Shown here: in pieces, positions 1 to 7,936 of the stretch | Position numbering within the stretch: position 1 is the first letter of the stretch | Layout: the number at the start of each line of letters is the position of its first letter | Assembly: GCA_022571135.1 (NCBI GenBank) | Contig: JACZYK010000023.1 | Coordinates: forward strand, 1-17,461 | Reading direction: 5' to 3' | From: Bacteroidota bacterium | GTDB lineage: Bacteria > Bacteroidota > Rhodothermia > Rhodothermales > UBA10348 | DNA: 17,461 bases | Translations under genes and position numbers: made by a program | The notes under the pieces: model-generated | The model's database searches: none | The model's input: only the letters and a program-made list of their open reading frames with translations | What the model was told of the DNA's origin: nothing

Positions 1-104
1 GATTCCAGGTGACGCCGCAGGGACGCCTGTTCATCAGAAACATCGCGATGACTTTCGACGCATATCTGGAGGAGAGCCATGCCCGCTTCTCACGCACAGT
101 CTGA
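1..104 (+). CDS. hemN: Oxygen-independent coproporphyrinogen III oxidase, C-terminal end (partial)
   Basis: Frame 3 is open from the window edge to a TGA at 102-104 and reads VTPQGRLFIRNIAMTFDAYL followed by a short tail ending RTV. This matches the C-terminal signature of HemN (a radical-SAM enzyme converting coproporphyrinogen III to protoporphyrinogen IX), which ends with a GRL-IRN-x4-FD-x-YL pattern. The related HemW/HemN-like haem chaperones lack this ending as far as I recall. Only about 33 residues are inside the window, so the radical-SAM CxxxCxxC motif cannot be seen. The frame overlaps the start of hemY by 26 bases, consistent with translational coupling. HemN directly before HemY is biochemically sensible because its product is the HemY substrate. 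The identification rests on a short stretch but is supported by the context. Confidence 0.85.
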   Translation, partial: FQVTPQGRLFIRNIAMTFDAYLEESHARFSRTV

Positions 105-1545
105 CGCGGCCGTCCTGGCCGCGGATACTCCCGTCGAGCGACCGGTATACGACACGGTTGTCATCGGCGCCGGTATCGCAGGTCTTACGATCGCCCACAG
201 ACTGAACCGCGCGGGAAACAGCGTACTCGTTCTGGAGGCCTCGGGACGCGTCGGGGGCGCCATCCAGACGCACCGCGATGGCGACTTTCTGGTTGAATGC
301 GGTCCGAATACGGTTCGGGATACCCATCCCGAGGTCGGAGAATTGATCGAGGAGGCCGGACTGCTCGAGGAGCGCATCGTCGCCTCCAGATCGGCAAAGA
401 AACGCTACATCGTTCGCGGCGGGAAACCGGTTGCCATGCCGATGAGTCCGCCTGCGTTCATCAAAACTTCCCTCTTTTCCATACGCGCGAAGCTTCGTCT
501 CGCCGCCGAGCCTTTTATTCGCCGGGCAAACCCGGAGAAAGAAGAAACCGTGGCGGAATTCGTCCACAGGCGACTGGGAAAAGAATTTTTGGACTATGCC
601 ATCGATCCGTTCGTGAGTGGCGTGCATGCGGGGCGGCCTCAGGATCTCAGTGTAAGTCAGGTATTCCCGCGGCTGGTGGAGATCGAACAGCGCTACGGAA
701 GCTTGATTCTTGGTCAGATACGCGGCGCGAGTGAGCGCAAGCGCCGCGCCGAAAAACCCAGGTCGGCGGCTCCCATGTTCTCCTTCGCCCGAGGGCTCGA
801 TCGATTGCCTCGGGAACTCGCACGGCAACTCGGCGAGGCCGTTCTGATCGGATGCACCGTTACAGGTTTCGCTCGCGAAGGACGCGAATGGGCCGTCGAG
901 TATTCGGATGCAGCAGACCGTCAACAGTCGGTTCGCTCTCTTTCGGTAGTCTACTGCGGAGGACTCCAGCAGGCCGATTTACTGAAACCGCTGGGACCCG
1001 AGACCGATCTCCTTCAGGGCGTTTACTACCCTCCTCTCTGCGTCATCGCCCTCGGCTACAGGAGAGATGACGTAGGGCATCCTCTCGACGGGTTCGGACT
1101 CCTCGTCCCGTCCATCGAGAAAAGAAACATTCTCGGAGCGCTGTTCACTTCTACGCTGTTCGAAGGACGCGCTCCGGACGGACACGTCCTCATCACGGCC
1201 TTCGTCGGAGGATCCCAACAGCCCGAAATGACCAACGGCGACGACCAGAGAATCATCCGGACTGCCGAGGACGATTTGAGGGATCTACTCGACATTCACG
1301 GGCGAAGTGTTTTCCGTCACGTGACCCGGTGGTCAGCCGCGATTCCGCAATACAACCTCGGATACGGCGCCGTAAAGAACGCCCTTACGGCATTGGAGAA
1401 ACGCCATACGGGGCTCTTCTTTGCGGGCAACTACAGATCCGGCATCTCGGTATCGGACACGATTCACTTCAGCTACAAGATTTCCGAGACGATCGGTAAA
1501 TACATTGCTGCGCAAAAAACCATTCGTGATGAGCCTACTCCCTGA
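79..1545 (+). CDS. hemY: Protoporphyrinogen oxidase, HemY type
   Basis: A 488-residue FAD-dependent oxidoreductase that removes six electrons from protoporphyrinogen IX to give protoporphyrin IX, using O2 in characterised HemY enzymes. The N-terminal dinucleotide-binding motif GAGIAG is at residues 30-35, with the strand-ending Glu at 53 (VLVLEA). The C-terminal FAD segment around residues 446-470 reads LFFAGNYRSGISVSDTI. Length and both ends fit HemY/PgoX rather than the small flavodoxin-like HemG. The ATG at 79 is chosen because GAGGAG lies at 69-74; the about 20 residues before the Rossmann core are an unremarkable extension. It overlaps hemN by 26 bases and hemB by 17. Some HemY homologues act as coproporphyrinogen oxidase (CgoX) in the coproporphyrin route; the adjacent hemN makes the protoporphyrin role more likely here. 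Confidence 0.93.
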   Translation: MPASHAQSDAAVLAADTPVERPVYDTVVIGAGIAGLTIAHRLNRAGNSVLVLEASGRVGGAIQTHRDGDFLVECGPNTVRDTHPEVGELIEEAGLLEERIVASRSAKKRYIVRGGKPVAMPMSPPAFIKTSLFSIRAKLRLAAEPFIRRANPEKEETVAEFVHRRLGKEFLDYAIDPFVSGVHAGRPQDLSVSQVFPRLVEIEQRYGSLILGQIRGASERKRRAEKPRSAAPMFSFARGLDRLPRELARQLGEAVLIGCTVTGFAREGREWAVEYSDAADRQQSVRSLSVVYCGGLQQADLLKPLGPETDLLQGVYYPPLCVIALGYRRDDVGHPLDGFGLLVPSIEKRNILGALFTSTLFEGRAPDGHVLITAFVGGSQQPEMTNGDDQRIIRTAEDDLRDLLDIHGRSVFRHVTRWSAAIPQYNLGYGAVKNALTALEKRHTGLFFAGNYRSGISVSDTIHFSYKISETIGKYIAAQKTIRDEPTP

Positions 1546-2521
1546 TCTCGCCCATCGACCCCGCCGCCTTCGGTCTTCAAAGGCCATCCGGAGCCTGGTT
1601 CGCGAGACCCGACTGCACGCCGACGACTTTATGATGCCGTTGTTTGTGGTCCCGGGCAAGGAGGTATTGACGGAAATCCCGTCGATGCCCGGCATGTATC
1701 ACCATTCGATCGATCGTATCGACGAAACCGTGGATCGACTCGTCGAGGTGGGCATTCGCTCGGTTATCCTTTTCGGCATCCCGGAATACAAGGACGCCGA
1801 GGGCAGCGACAGCCTGCACGATGGAGGAATCATCCAGCTTGCAGTCAGGCACCTGAGAAGTCGATACCCGGATCTGTACGTTGCGACCGACGTGTGTCTC
1901 TGCGAATACACGGACCACGGACACTGCGGCGTACTTCGCGGGGAGAGCGTGGACAACGACAGGACGCTCCCGCTTCTCCAGAAGCAGGCCGTGAGCCATG
2001 CCCGCGCCGGCGCCCACATGGTCGCTCCCTCGGGCATGATGGACGGTGTAGTGGGATCAATCCGCACCGCCCTCGACGAGGAGGGCTTCTCGGATGTGGC
2101 GCTCATGAGCTATGCCGTTAAATACGCATCAGCCTATTACGGACCGTTCCGAGACGCCGCCCAGTCCACCCCGAAGTTCGGGGATCGCCGTGCTTATCAG
2201 ATGGATCCGCCCAACCGAAGGGAGGCGCTGCGCGAAGCCCTGCTCGATGTGGAAGAGGGAGCGGACATCATCATGGTCAAGCCGGCCCTCGCGTACCTGG
2301 ACATCCTTAGAGAAGTCGCGGATACGGTAGACGTTCCCGTCGCTTGTTACAGCGTGTCCGGCGAATACAGCATGATCAAGGCAGCGGCAGCCGCCGGGTT
2401 CGTCGATGGCGATCGGATCATGATGGAGACGCTTACTTCCATGAGGCGGGCCGGCGCCGACATCATCCTTACTTATTTCGCCGAGGAAGCGGGCGGACTG
2501 CTTCAAAGGGGAGAGTATTAG
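1529..2521 (+). CDS. hemB: Delta-aminolevulinic acid dehydratase (porphobilinogen synthase)
   Basis: Condenses two molecules of 5-aminolevulinate to porphobilinogen in the cytoplasm. The start is set at the ATG at 1529, giving 330 residues beginning MSLLPDLAHRPRRLRSS, which matches the usual HemB start (RPRRLR near residue 10). The same frame stays open further upstream but only inside hemY. The two active-site lysines are visible: K198 (SYAVKYAS) and K251 (IMVKPALAYLD). The cysteine metal site is C123, C125 and C133 in VCLCEYTDHGHCG, so this is the zinc-dependent type. Length is close to the E. coli enzyme. It overlaps hemY by 17 bases and its TAG shares one base with the hemL GTG, so coupled translation is likely. 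Confidence 0.97.
   Translation: MSLLPDLAHRPRRLRSSKAIRSLVRETRLHADDFMMPLFVVPGKEVLTEIPSMPGMYHHSIDRIDETVDRLVEVGIRSVILFGIPEYKDAEGSDSLHDGGIIQLAVRHLRSRYPDLYVATDVCLCEYTDHGHCGVLRGESVDNDRTLPLLQKQAVSHARAGAHMVAPSGMMDGVVGSIRTALDEEGFSDVALMSYAVKYASAYYGPFRDAAQSTPKFGDRRAYQMDPPNRREALREALLDVEEGADIIMVKPALAYLDILREVADTVDVPVACYSVSGEYSMIKAAAAAGFVDGDRIMMETLTSMRRAGADIILTYFAEEAGGLLQRGEY
2506..2513 (+). promoter_or_regulatory. Ribosome binding site fixing the hemL GTG start
   Basis: AAGGGGAG lies seven bases before the GTG at 2521, inside the last codons of hemB. It is one of the clearer Shine-Dalgarno sequences in the operon. It supports a GTG start overlapping the hemB stop rather than any upstream start in the long open frame that runs back into hemB. 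Confidence 0.6.
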
Positions 2522-3834
2522 TGAATTCAGATACGATTGATATAGAGACCAGACCGAAGAGCCGTCAGCTGTTTGCCGACGCCCGGCGCGTGCTTCCGGG
2601 AGGAGTCAACTCACCCGTGCGGGCTTTCCGAGGCGTTGGCGGCTCACCCGTTTACATAAAGGAGGGCTCGGGAGCTTTCGTAATTGACGAGGACGGGAAT
2701 CGGTACATCGATTTCCTCGGTAGCTGGGGACCGCTTATCGCCGGCCACGCACACCCGGATGTAGTGGAAGCCGTTCAGGAGGCACTCATTCGTGGATTTT
2801 CTTTCGGAGCACCGACGGCCGCAGAAACAAAGCTTGCGGAGATGATCATCGAGCGGGTTCCCCCGGTCGAAATGGTCAGGCTCGTCAACAGTGGTACGGA
2901 AGCCACCATGAGCGCAGTCCGTCTTGCGCGGGCCTTCACGGGAAGGGACCGTATTCTGAAATTTGACGGGTGCTACCATGGCCATGCCGACTGTTTCCTG
3001 ATCGGCGCCGGATCCGGTACGCTGGACATCGGAGAGCCTGATTCACCAGGTGTACCCTCGTCCGTTGCACGAGATACGCTGGTCGCCCGGTTCAATGACG
3101 CAGACAGCGTTGCAGGCTTTTTCCAAGAATACACGGACGAAATCGCCTGCGTCATCGTTGAACCAGTAGGAGGCAATGCCGGATGCATCCCACCCGAGGG
3201 ATCATTCCTGAACGATCTGAAACGGCTCTGCGATGAGAACGGCGCTCTCCTGATCTTCGACGAGGTGATGACCGGATTTCGGATCGCCCGAGGGGGGGCG
3301 GTCGAACGATTCGGTATCGAACCGGACCTCGTCACGTTCGGAAAGGTCATAGGAGGAGGCTTTCCGATCGGCGCATACGGTGGTTCGCGGAGAATCATGG
3401 AGCAGATCGCTCCATCCGGTGCCGTATATCAGGCTGGTACGCTGAGTGGAAATCCAGTGGCCGTCGCAGCTGGAATCGCCACGCTGAATCTTCTCGACGA
3501 CGCCGCGTACGATACGCTCGAGCATTACGGCCACCTCACGGAGAGTTGCCTCAACCTGGTCATTCAGACAAACGGTTTCCCCGTCACGGTCCAGAGGGTC
3601 GGCAGCATGTTCTCGATCTTCTTTAAGGAGAGTCCGGTCAACTCGGTAGCCGATACCGACGACCTGGACACGGCCGGATTCCGGTCCTTCTTCCACGGCA
3701 TGCTCGACGACGGAATTTACCTCGCACCCAGCCCGTTCGAGTGCAGCTTTCTCTCGCTCGCACACTCTGAGATCACTATCAACACATTTATCGAAAAAGC
3801 CGAAAAACACCTAAAAAGGGTGTATTCAGGATAG
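2521..3834 (+). CDS. hemL: Glutamate-1-semialdehyde 2,1-aminomutase
   Basis: A PLP-dependent class III aminotransferase-fold enzyme that converts glutamate-1-semialdehyde, the HemA product, to 5-aminolevulinate. The start is GTG at 2521 (TAGTG overlap with hemB), giving 437 residues with the typical opening LPGGVNSPVRAFRGVGG. The PLP Schiff-base lysine is K275 in VTFGKVIGGGFPIGA. The PLP-phosphate region NSGTEA is near 123-128, and the cofactor Asp is in FDEVMTGFR near residue 247. YHGHAD near 152-157 is also typical of GSAM. The frame is open for another 59 codons upstream, but these lie inside hemB and carry no homology, so they are excluded. It is followed 21 bases later by hemA, the enzyme that feeds it. 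Confidence 0.97.
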   Translation: MNSDTIDIETRPKSRQLFADARRVLPGGVNSPVRAFRGVGGSPVYIKEGSGAFVIDEDGNRYIDFLGSWGPLIAGHAHPDVVEAVQEALIRGFSFGAPTAAETKLAEMIIERVPPVEMVRLVNSGTEATMSAVRLARAFTGRDRILKFDGCYHGHADCFLIGAGSGTLDIGEPDSPGVPSSVARDTLVARFNDADSVAGFFQEYTDEIACVIVEPVGGNAGCIPPEGSFLNDLKRLCDENGALLIFDEVMTGFRIARGGAVERFGIEPDLVTFGKVIGGGFPIGAYGGSRRIMEQIAPSGAVYQAGTLSGNPVAVAAGIATLNLLDDAAYDTLEHYGHLTESCLNLVIQTNGFPVTVQRVGSMFSIFFKESPVNSVADTDDLDTAGFRSFFHGMLDDGIYLAPSPFECSFLSLAHSEITINTFIEKAEKHLKRVYSG

Positions 3835-3855
3835 ATTATTCAGCATCACAAAAAA

Positions 3856-5151
3856 ATGCCTTACTTCGTTTTCGGTCTGAATCATGAAACGGCGCCCGTC
3901 GCTGTCAGGGAAGCCTTCGAGTTTTCCAATGAAACCCTCTCCAGGCTGTACGCCGGCGCCACGGTTCCTCGGAGGACGGAGTGGCTCGTCCTCTCGACGT
4001 GCAACCGCACGGAAGTCTACGTGCACGGCACACATAAGGACGTAGCCGTCGTTCGTCGGGCGATCGATGCGGAATGCGGCCCATGGCCCGAGCCAATGGC
4101 CTTTGAATACGAGGGCGAGGCTGCGGTTACCCATATCATTGAAGTGGTGGCCGGCCTGCGCTCCCAGAGCCTGGGTGACAGCCAGATACTGGCGCAATCG
4201 AAAGAGGCCTACCGCCTGGCGGTGGCCGCAGAAAACCTGGGCCCGTGGATGCACAGACTGATGCACGGCGCATTCGCCGCGGCAAAGAGAACGATTACGG
4301 AGACGGGGCTTGGCCTTTACGGAGCCTCCGTGGCCCGCAGTGCGATTCAGACGGCACTCAGCCGCCTGGAGATAGAGACCCGTTCGCAGAACTCTCTGAC
4401 GGCGCTCGTCCTCGGAGGAGGGAATATGGGGTCGCTTCTCATCCGGGAGCTTGCCATGCGCTCTCCTCTGCAATGCTACGTGGCCAATAGAACCAGGTCC
4501 CGTGCCCGCCAATTGGCCGCCAAATTTGAGTTTGAAGATATAGATTGGGAAAACCGGATCCGCTGCGCATCGGAAGTGGATATCGTGTTCGTGACCACAG
4601 GAGCGTCCGAATTCGTACTGACCGAAAAGTTATTATCGCAGACGTCGCCTCAGACCCAGACGCTCATCGTGGACATCGCTGTCCCGCGAAACGTCGAGCC
4701 GTCGATCTCGAACCTGCCGGGATATGACGTACTGAATATCGACGCCCTCCTCGGCCCGAGAGGATCCGGGAATTCCACGCTGAGCAAGGATCTGGCAGAA
4801 GCGAGAGCCATCTGCTCGAACGCCGTCCAGGGCATCATGGACTGGGCGAACCGACACCTGGCGGTTCAGCCCGCGATCCAGACGCTCCATGAGACGTTCG
4901 AAGCGGTCAGAAGGCGGGAAGTCGAGCGCAATCTGCATCGCGTCGCGGAGTCGGAACATGAAAACGTAGAACGGCTAACGAGGTCGATCATGCAGAAGCT
5001 GCTGGCCATCCCGATCGTTCATTTGAAAACGATGGCGGCCGGCGATGCCGATTTCGCGTCTCGAATCGCTTTTCTCAATGAAGTGTTTGATCGATCCCAT
5101 TGCGAAGATTTAAACGGCCGACAAGTTGATGAGCACGATGTGGTCAGCTAG
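3856..5151 (+). CDS. hemA: Glutamyl-tRNA reductase
   Basis: First committed enzyme of the C5 pathway: reduces glutamyl-tRNA(Glu) with NADPH to glutamate-1-semialdehyde. The protein has 431 residues. The catalytic cysteine is C49 in LSTCNRTEVYV. The substrate-domain signature LGDSQILAQSKEAY follows, and the Rossmann-type NADPH site reads LVLGGGNMGSLLI. A helical dimerisation region makes up the C-terminal third. The start ATG at 3856 is 21 bases after hemL; the spacer is A-rich (a run of seven A just before the ATG) and lacks a strong Shine-Dalgarno sequence. The gene ends inside hemC with a 23-base overlap. HemA is the usual control point of the pathway, but nothing in this sequence shows a specific regulatory signal. 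Confidence 0.97.
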   Translation: MPYFVFGLNHETAPVAVREAFEFSNETLSRLYAGATVPRRTEWLVLSTCNRTEVYVHGTHKDVAVVRRAIDAECGPWPEPMAFEYEGEAAVTHIIEVVAGLRSQSLGDSQILAQSKEAYRLAVAAENLGPWMHRLMHGAFAAAKRTITETGLGLYGASVARSAIQTALSRLEIETRSQNSLTALVLGGGNMGSLLIRELAMRSPLQCYVANRTRSRARQLAAKFEFEDIDWENRIRCASEVDIVFVTTGASEFVLTEKLLSQTSPQTQTLIVDIAVPRNVEPSISNLPGYDVLNIDALLGPRGSGNSTLSKDLAEARAICSNAVQGIMDWANRHLAVQPAIQTLHETFEAVRRREVERNLHRVAESEHENVERLTRSIMQKLLAIPIVHLKTMAAGDADFASRIAFLNEVFDRSHCEDLNGRQVDEHDVVS

Positions 5152-6097
5152 CAGAGGTAAATCGATCCTCATCGGCACCAGGGGGAGCGCCCTCGCTCTG
5201 TGGCAGTCACGGCACATAGCGTCTCTGCTGGAAAAAGGAGGTGTTGCTTCTGAGCTCGAGATCGTCGTCACGACCGGTGACAGCCGCCTCGATACGCCGC
5301 TCCAGGAACTCGGGGACAAAGGATACTTTACAGCTGAACTCGATAAGGCCTTGATGGACGGACGGATCGATCTGGCAGTCCATTCGCTGAAAGACCTTCC
5401 GACAGAGCTTTCGGACGGACTGGCACTGGTCGCGGTATCGGAGCGGGCCGAGCCATGGGATGTCCTGGTCGCCAGGGACCCTGCTGTTGCAGACGTCGAC
5501 GATCTGCCACAGGGCGCATTCCTGGGTACTTCTTCCCCGAGAAGATCCGCACAGGTACAGGCCTGGCGAAGCGACATCAATGTGGTCTCTATACGAGGAA
5601 ACGTGGAAACCAGAATTTGCAAGCTGGAGACGGAGAATCTGGACGGCGTCATTCTGGCCGAGGCCGGGATCCGGAGATTGGGACTGGAGGAGCGAATTAG
5701 TGCACGGTTCAGTCCCTCGATTCTTCTCCCCGCCGTCGGTCAGGGGGCGCTGGGCGTCGTGGCCTCCGCCGATCGGACGGACATCGCGAAAATCGCCGCC
5801 TCTTTGCTGAGCCACGGACCAACGAGTAAGGCGGTTCGTGCGGAGCGGGCGTTCTTGCATCGGCTCGAAGGGGGATGCCGGGTGCCGGTCGGTGCGCACG
5901 CTCACTTCGATTCCGAGGGTCGGATCCAACTCACCGGATGCGTCGGATCGCTTGACGGCAAGACGATGTTGCGCGACGAAATCACGGGCGCGGAAACCGA
6001 TCCGGAATCGCTCGGCCTGGCTCTTGCCAATAGGCTTCTGGATCGCGGTGCAGACAAAATCCTGACCGAGATTCGGGGTTCGGAGGACCACGACTGA
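5129..6097 (+). CDS. hemC: Hydroxymethylbilane synthase (porphobilinogen deaminase)
   Basis: Polymerises four porphobilinogens into hydroxymethylbilane on a covalently bound dipyrromethane cofactor. From ATG 5129 the protein has 322 residues. IGTRGSALALWQ at about residues 15-26 is the conserved N-terminus. The catalytic Asp is in HSLKDLP near residue 89. Substrate-binding arginines lie in LGTSSPRRSAQ (132-142). The cofactor-attachment cysteine is C250 in LEGGCRVPVGA. The start is uncertain by a few codons: TTG 5126, ATG 5129 and ATG 5138 are all in frame and none has a good ribosome binding site. All three lie within the end of hemA, so coupling is expected. The following gene begins two bases after the stop. 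Confidence 0.97.
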   Translation: MSTMWSASRGKSILIGTRGSALALWQSRHIASLLEKGGVASELEIVVTTGDSRLDTPLQELGDKGYFTAELDKALMDGRIDLAVHSLKDLPTELSDGLALVAVSERAEPWDVLVARDPAVADVDDLPQGAFLGTSSPRRSAQVQAWRSDINVVSIRGNVETRICKLETENLDGVILAEAGIRRLGLEERISARFSPSILLPAVGQGALGVVASADRTDIAKIAASLLSHGPTSKAVRAERAFLHRLEGGCRVPVGAHAHFDSEGRIQLTGCVGSLDGKTMLRDEITGAETDPESLGLALANRLLDRGADKILTEIRGSEDHD

Positions 6098-6099
6098 CT

Positions 6100-6843
6100 T
6101 TGGCCATAAGATCATCCATATGGCTGTTCCGGAGCGCTAAGAACGACGATGGATTCGTTCGCGCCTTTCAGCGAGCCGGTTTTCAACCCGTTAGCGTTCC
6201 GGTGCTCTCGACAGAGTATCTCGATAATATGCCCCCGTTTCCTGCCGAGGTCGATGCCGTCGTGGTCACGAGTCGGCGAAGCGTGGAAGCGCTCGCGCGG
6301 TGGCCGGAAAAAGTGGCGGAGCTGCTTCAGATCTATCCTTCTGCGACCTGGTTCGCCGTGGGACCCGCAACCGCAGAGGCGTTGTCCAACCTGGGCATAA
6401 ACGTCGATTCGAAAGAGACAGGACACGCTTCGGCTCTGGCGGCCTCGGTTATCGAATCGGGAGTTGGACGGGTACTCTTCCTCGCCGGCGAGCCACACAG
6501 ACCGGAGTTGTCGGGCGTACTGAAATCCAACGGAATCAGCGTTCATTTATTGACTCTCTACAGGTCCTACCCCATGGTTCCGTTCGAATTGAGCAGAAAA
6601 CCCCGTGCGGACTGGGCCGTTTTTTTCAGCCCGAGAGGGACGGAAACGGCATTGCGAGTGCCCGGAATGGACTGGTCGGTCATCCGCAAGGCCGCCATCG
6701 GCCGGACGACTGCCGACACTCTTCGGTCGCTGGGCTGGTCCCCGGATGCGGTAGCGGAGTATCCCGATCCGGATTCGCTGATACGGGCCATCACAAACTC
6801 GCCATCGTTCGAACAATCCGCACTGAGTACGAACAGATCATAA
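6100..6843 (+). CDS. hemD: Uroporphyrinogen-III synthase
   Basis: Cyclises hydroxymethylbilane with inversion of ring D to give uroporphyrinogen III. The protein has 247 residues in the usual two-lobe layout. Weakly conserved but recognisable HemD signatures are LFRSAKNDDGFVRAF near the N-terminus, VVVTSRRSVEAL, the central GPATAEAL, YRSYP in the linker, FFSPRGTETAL, and AIGRTTADTLRSLGW near the C-terminus. HemD family sequences diverge strongly, so position between hemC and hemE is important support. The start must be TTG at 6100, or another non-ATG codon, because the nearby ATG at 6120 is out of frame and the next in-frame ATG would delete conserved N-terminal sequence. It starts two bases after hemC, and its TAA overlaps the hemE ATG by one base. 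Confidence 0.93.
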   Translation: MAIRSSIWLFRSAKNDDGFVRAFQRAGFQPVSVPVLSTEYLDNMPPFPAEVDAVVVTSRRSVEALARWPEKVAELLQIYPSATWFAVGPATAEALSNLGINVDSKETGHASALAASVIESGVGRVLFLAGEPHRPELSGVLKSNGISVHLLTLYRSYPMVPFELSRKPRADWAVFFSPRGTETALRVPGMDWSVIRKAAIGRTTADTLRSLGWSPDAVAEYPDPDSLIRAITNSPSFEQSALSTNRS

Positions 6844-7931
6844 TGACCATAGATTCATTTCCCACTCTTCAGAACGACCTCATTCTTCGTGCAGCCCGCG
6901 GAGAAGCCGTCGAACGCGCTCCGGTATGGATGATGCGACAGGCCGGCCGGTATCTACCCGAATACAGGGCGGCCCGCGAAGGATACACTTTCTTCGAGAC
7001 CTGCCGGATGCCGAATCTGGTATCGGAACTGACCATTCAGCCCGTTCGCCGTTTTGAGATCGACGCCGCCATCGTCTTTTCCGATATTCTCGTCGTCCCG
7101 ATAGCCATGGGAATGGACGTGAAAATGGTGGCGGGTACAGGCCCTGTCCTCCCGGACCCCATCGTGAGTCCTGCCGACCTGTCACGGTTGAGATCTCCGG
7201 ACGTCGACGAGGAACTGGGTTATGTATTCGACGCCATTCGGGTCACGCGAAATGATCTCGAGGGATGCGTGCCCCTGATCGGTTTCTCCGGTGCCCCGTG
7301 GACCCTCATGGCCTATATGGTAGAGGGAGGTGGAAGCAAGTCGTTCTCCAGAGCCCGTTCCTGGCTGCACCTCGAGCCGAGAGCTTCTCGCCAGCTTCTG
7401 GACAAACTGACAGACGTCGTGATCGAGTATCTCCTGCGTCAGATTCAGGCAGGAGCTCAGATGATCCAGCTCTTCGATTCATGGGCCGGTCTTCTGGGAC
7501 CCGATATGTTCCGCCGCTTCGAACTTCCTCAGCTGAGGCGAATCGCTTCGGCGCTCAAGGCGGCGCACCCCGAGGTTCCTCTTACGGTCTTCGCACGGGG
7601 AGCCCATTATGCGCTTGAGGATCTGGTCGAGAGCGACTACGACGTGATTTCTCTGGACTGGACTATCGATCCCGCGCAGGCCAGGGTGCGGACACAAGAG
7701 CGCATTACGCTTCAGGGAAATATGGATCCGGCGGTCCTGTTCGCGACGGAAAATGTTATCCGCAGCGAGGTTCGCCGCATGATTGAGGGATTCGGCGTGC
7801 AGCAATATATCGCCAACCTCGGCCATGGCATGATGCCCGAACACGATCCGGACCGGGCAGCGGTGTTCGTTGAGGCCGTCCACTCCATATCGAGTCAACT
7901 GGCCGAATCTCAAGTAACAACCCAGATCTGA
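6843..7931 (+). CDS. hemE: Uroporphyrinogen decarboxylase
   Basis: Removes four carboxyl groups from uroporphyrinogen III to make coproporphyrinogen III, without a cofactor. The protein has 362 residues starting at ATG 6843 (TAATG overlap with hemD). The open frame extends further back only through hemD. Family signatures are present: PVWMMRQAGRYLPEYR with substrate-binding R32 and R36, and FSDIL with the catalytic-type Asp at 81. The second signature GFSGAPWTLMAYMVEG is near residues 146-161, and NLGHGMMPEHDP is near the C-terminus. Length is typical. hemH follows after five bases. Confidence 0.97.
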   Translation: MTIDSFPTLQNDLILRAARGEAVERAPVWMMRQAGRYLPEYRAAREGYTFFETCRMPNLVSELTIQPVRRFEIDAAIVFSDILVVPIAMGMDVKMVAGTGPVLPDPIVSPADLSRLRSPDVDEELGYVFDAIRVTRNDLEGCVPLIGFSGAPWTLMAYMVEGGGSKSFSRARSWLHLEPRASRQLLDKLTDVVIEYLLRQIQAGAQMIQLFDSWAGLLGPDMFRRFELPQLRRIASALKAAHPEVPLTVFARGAHYALEDLVESDYDVISLDWTIDPAQARVRTQERITLQGNMDPAVLFATENVIRSEVRRMIEGFGVQQYIANLGHGMMPEHDPDRAAVFVEAVHSISSQLAESQVTTQI

Positions 7932-7936
7932 ATTCC

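Noticed and set aside
3202..3810. 202-codon - strand ORF within hemL, and similar long antisense ORFs within other haem genes
   Set aside because: They lie opposite strongly conserved enzyme genes, have no recognisable domains, and are expected shadows in moderately GC-rich DNA.
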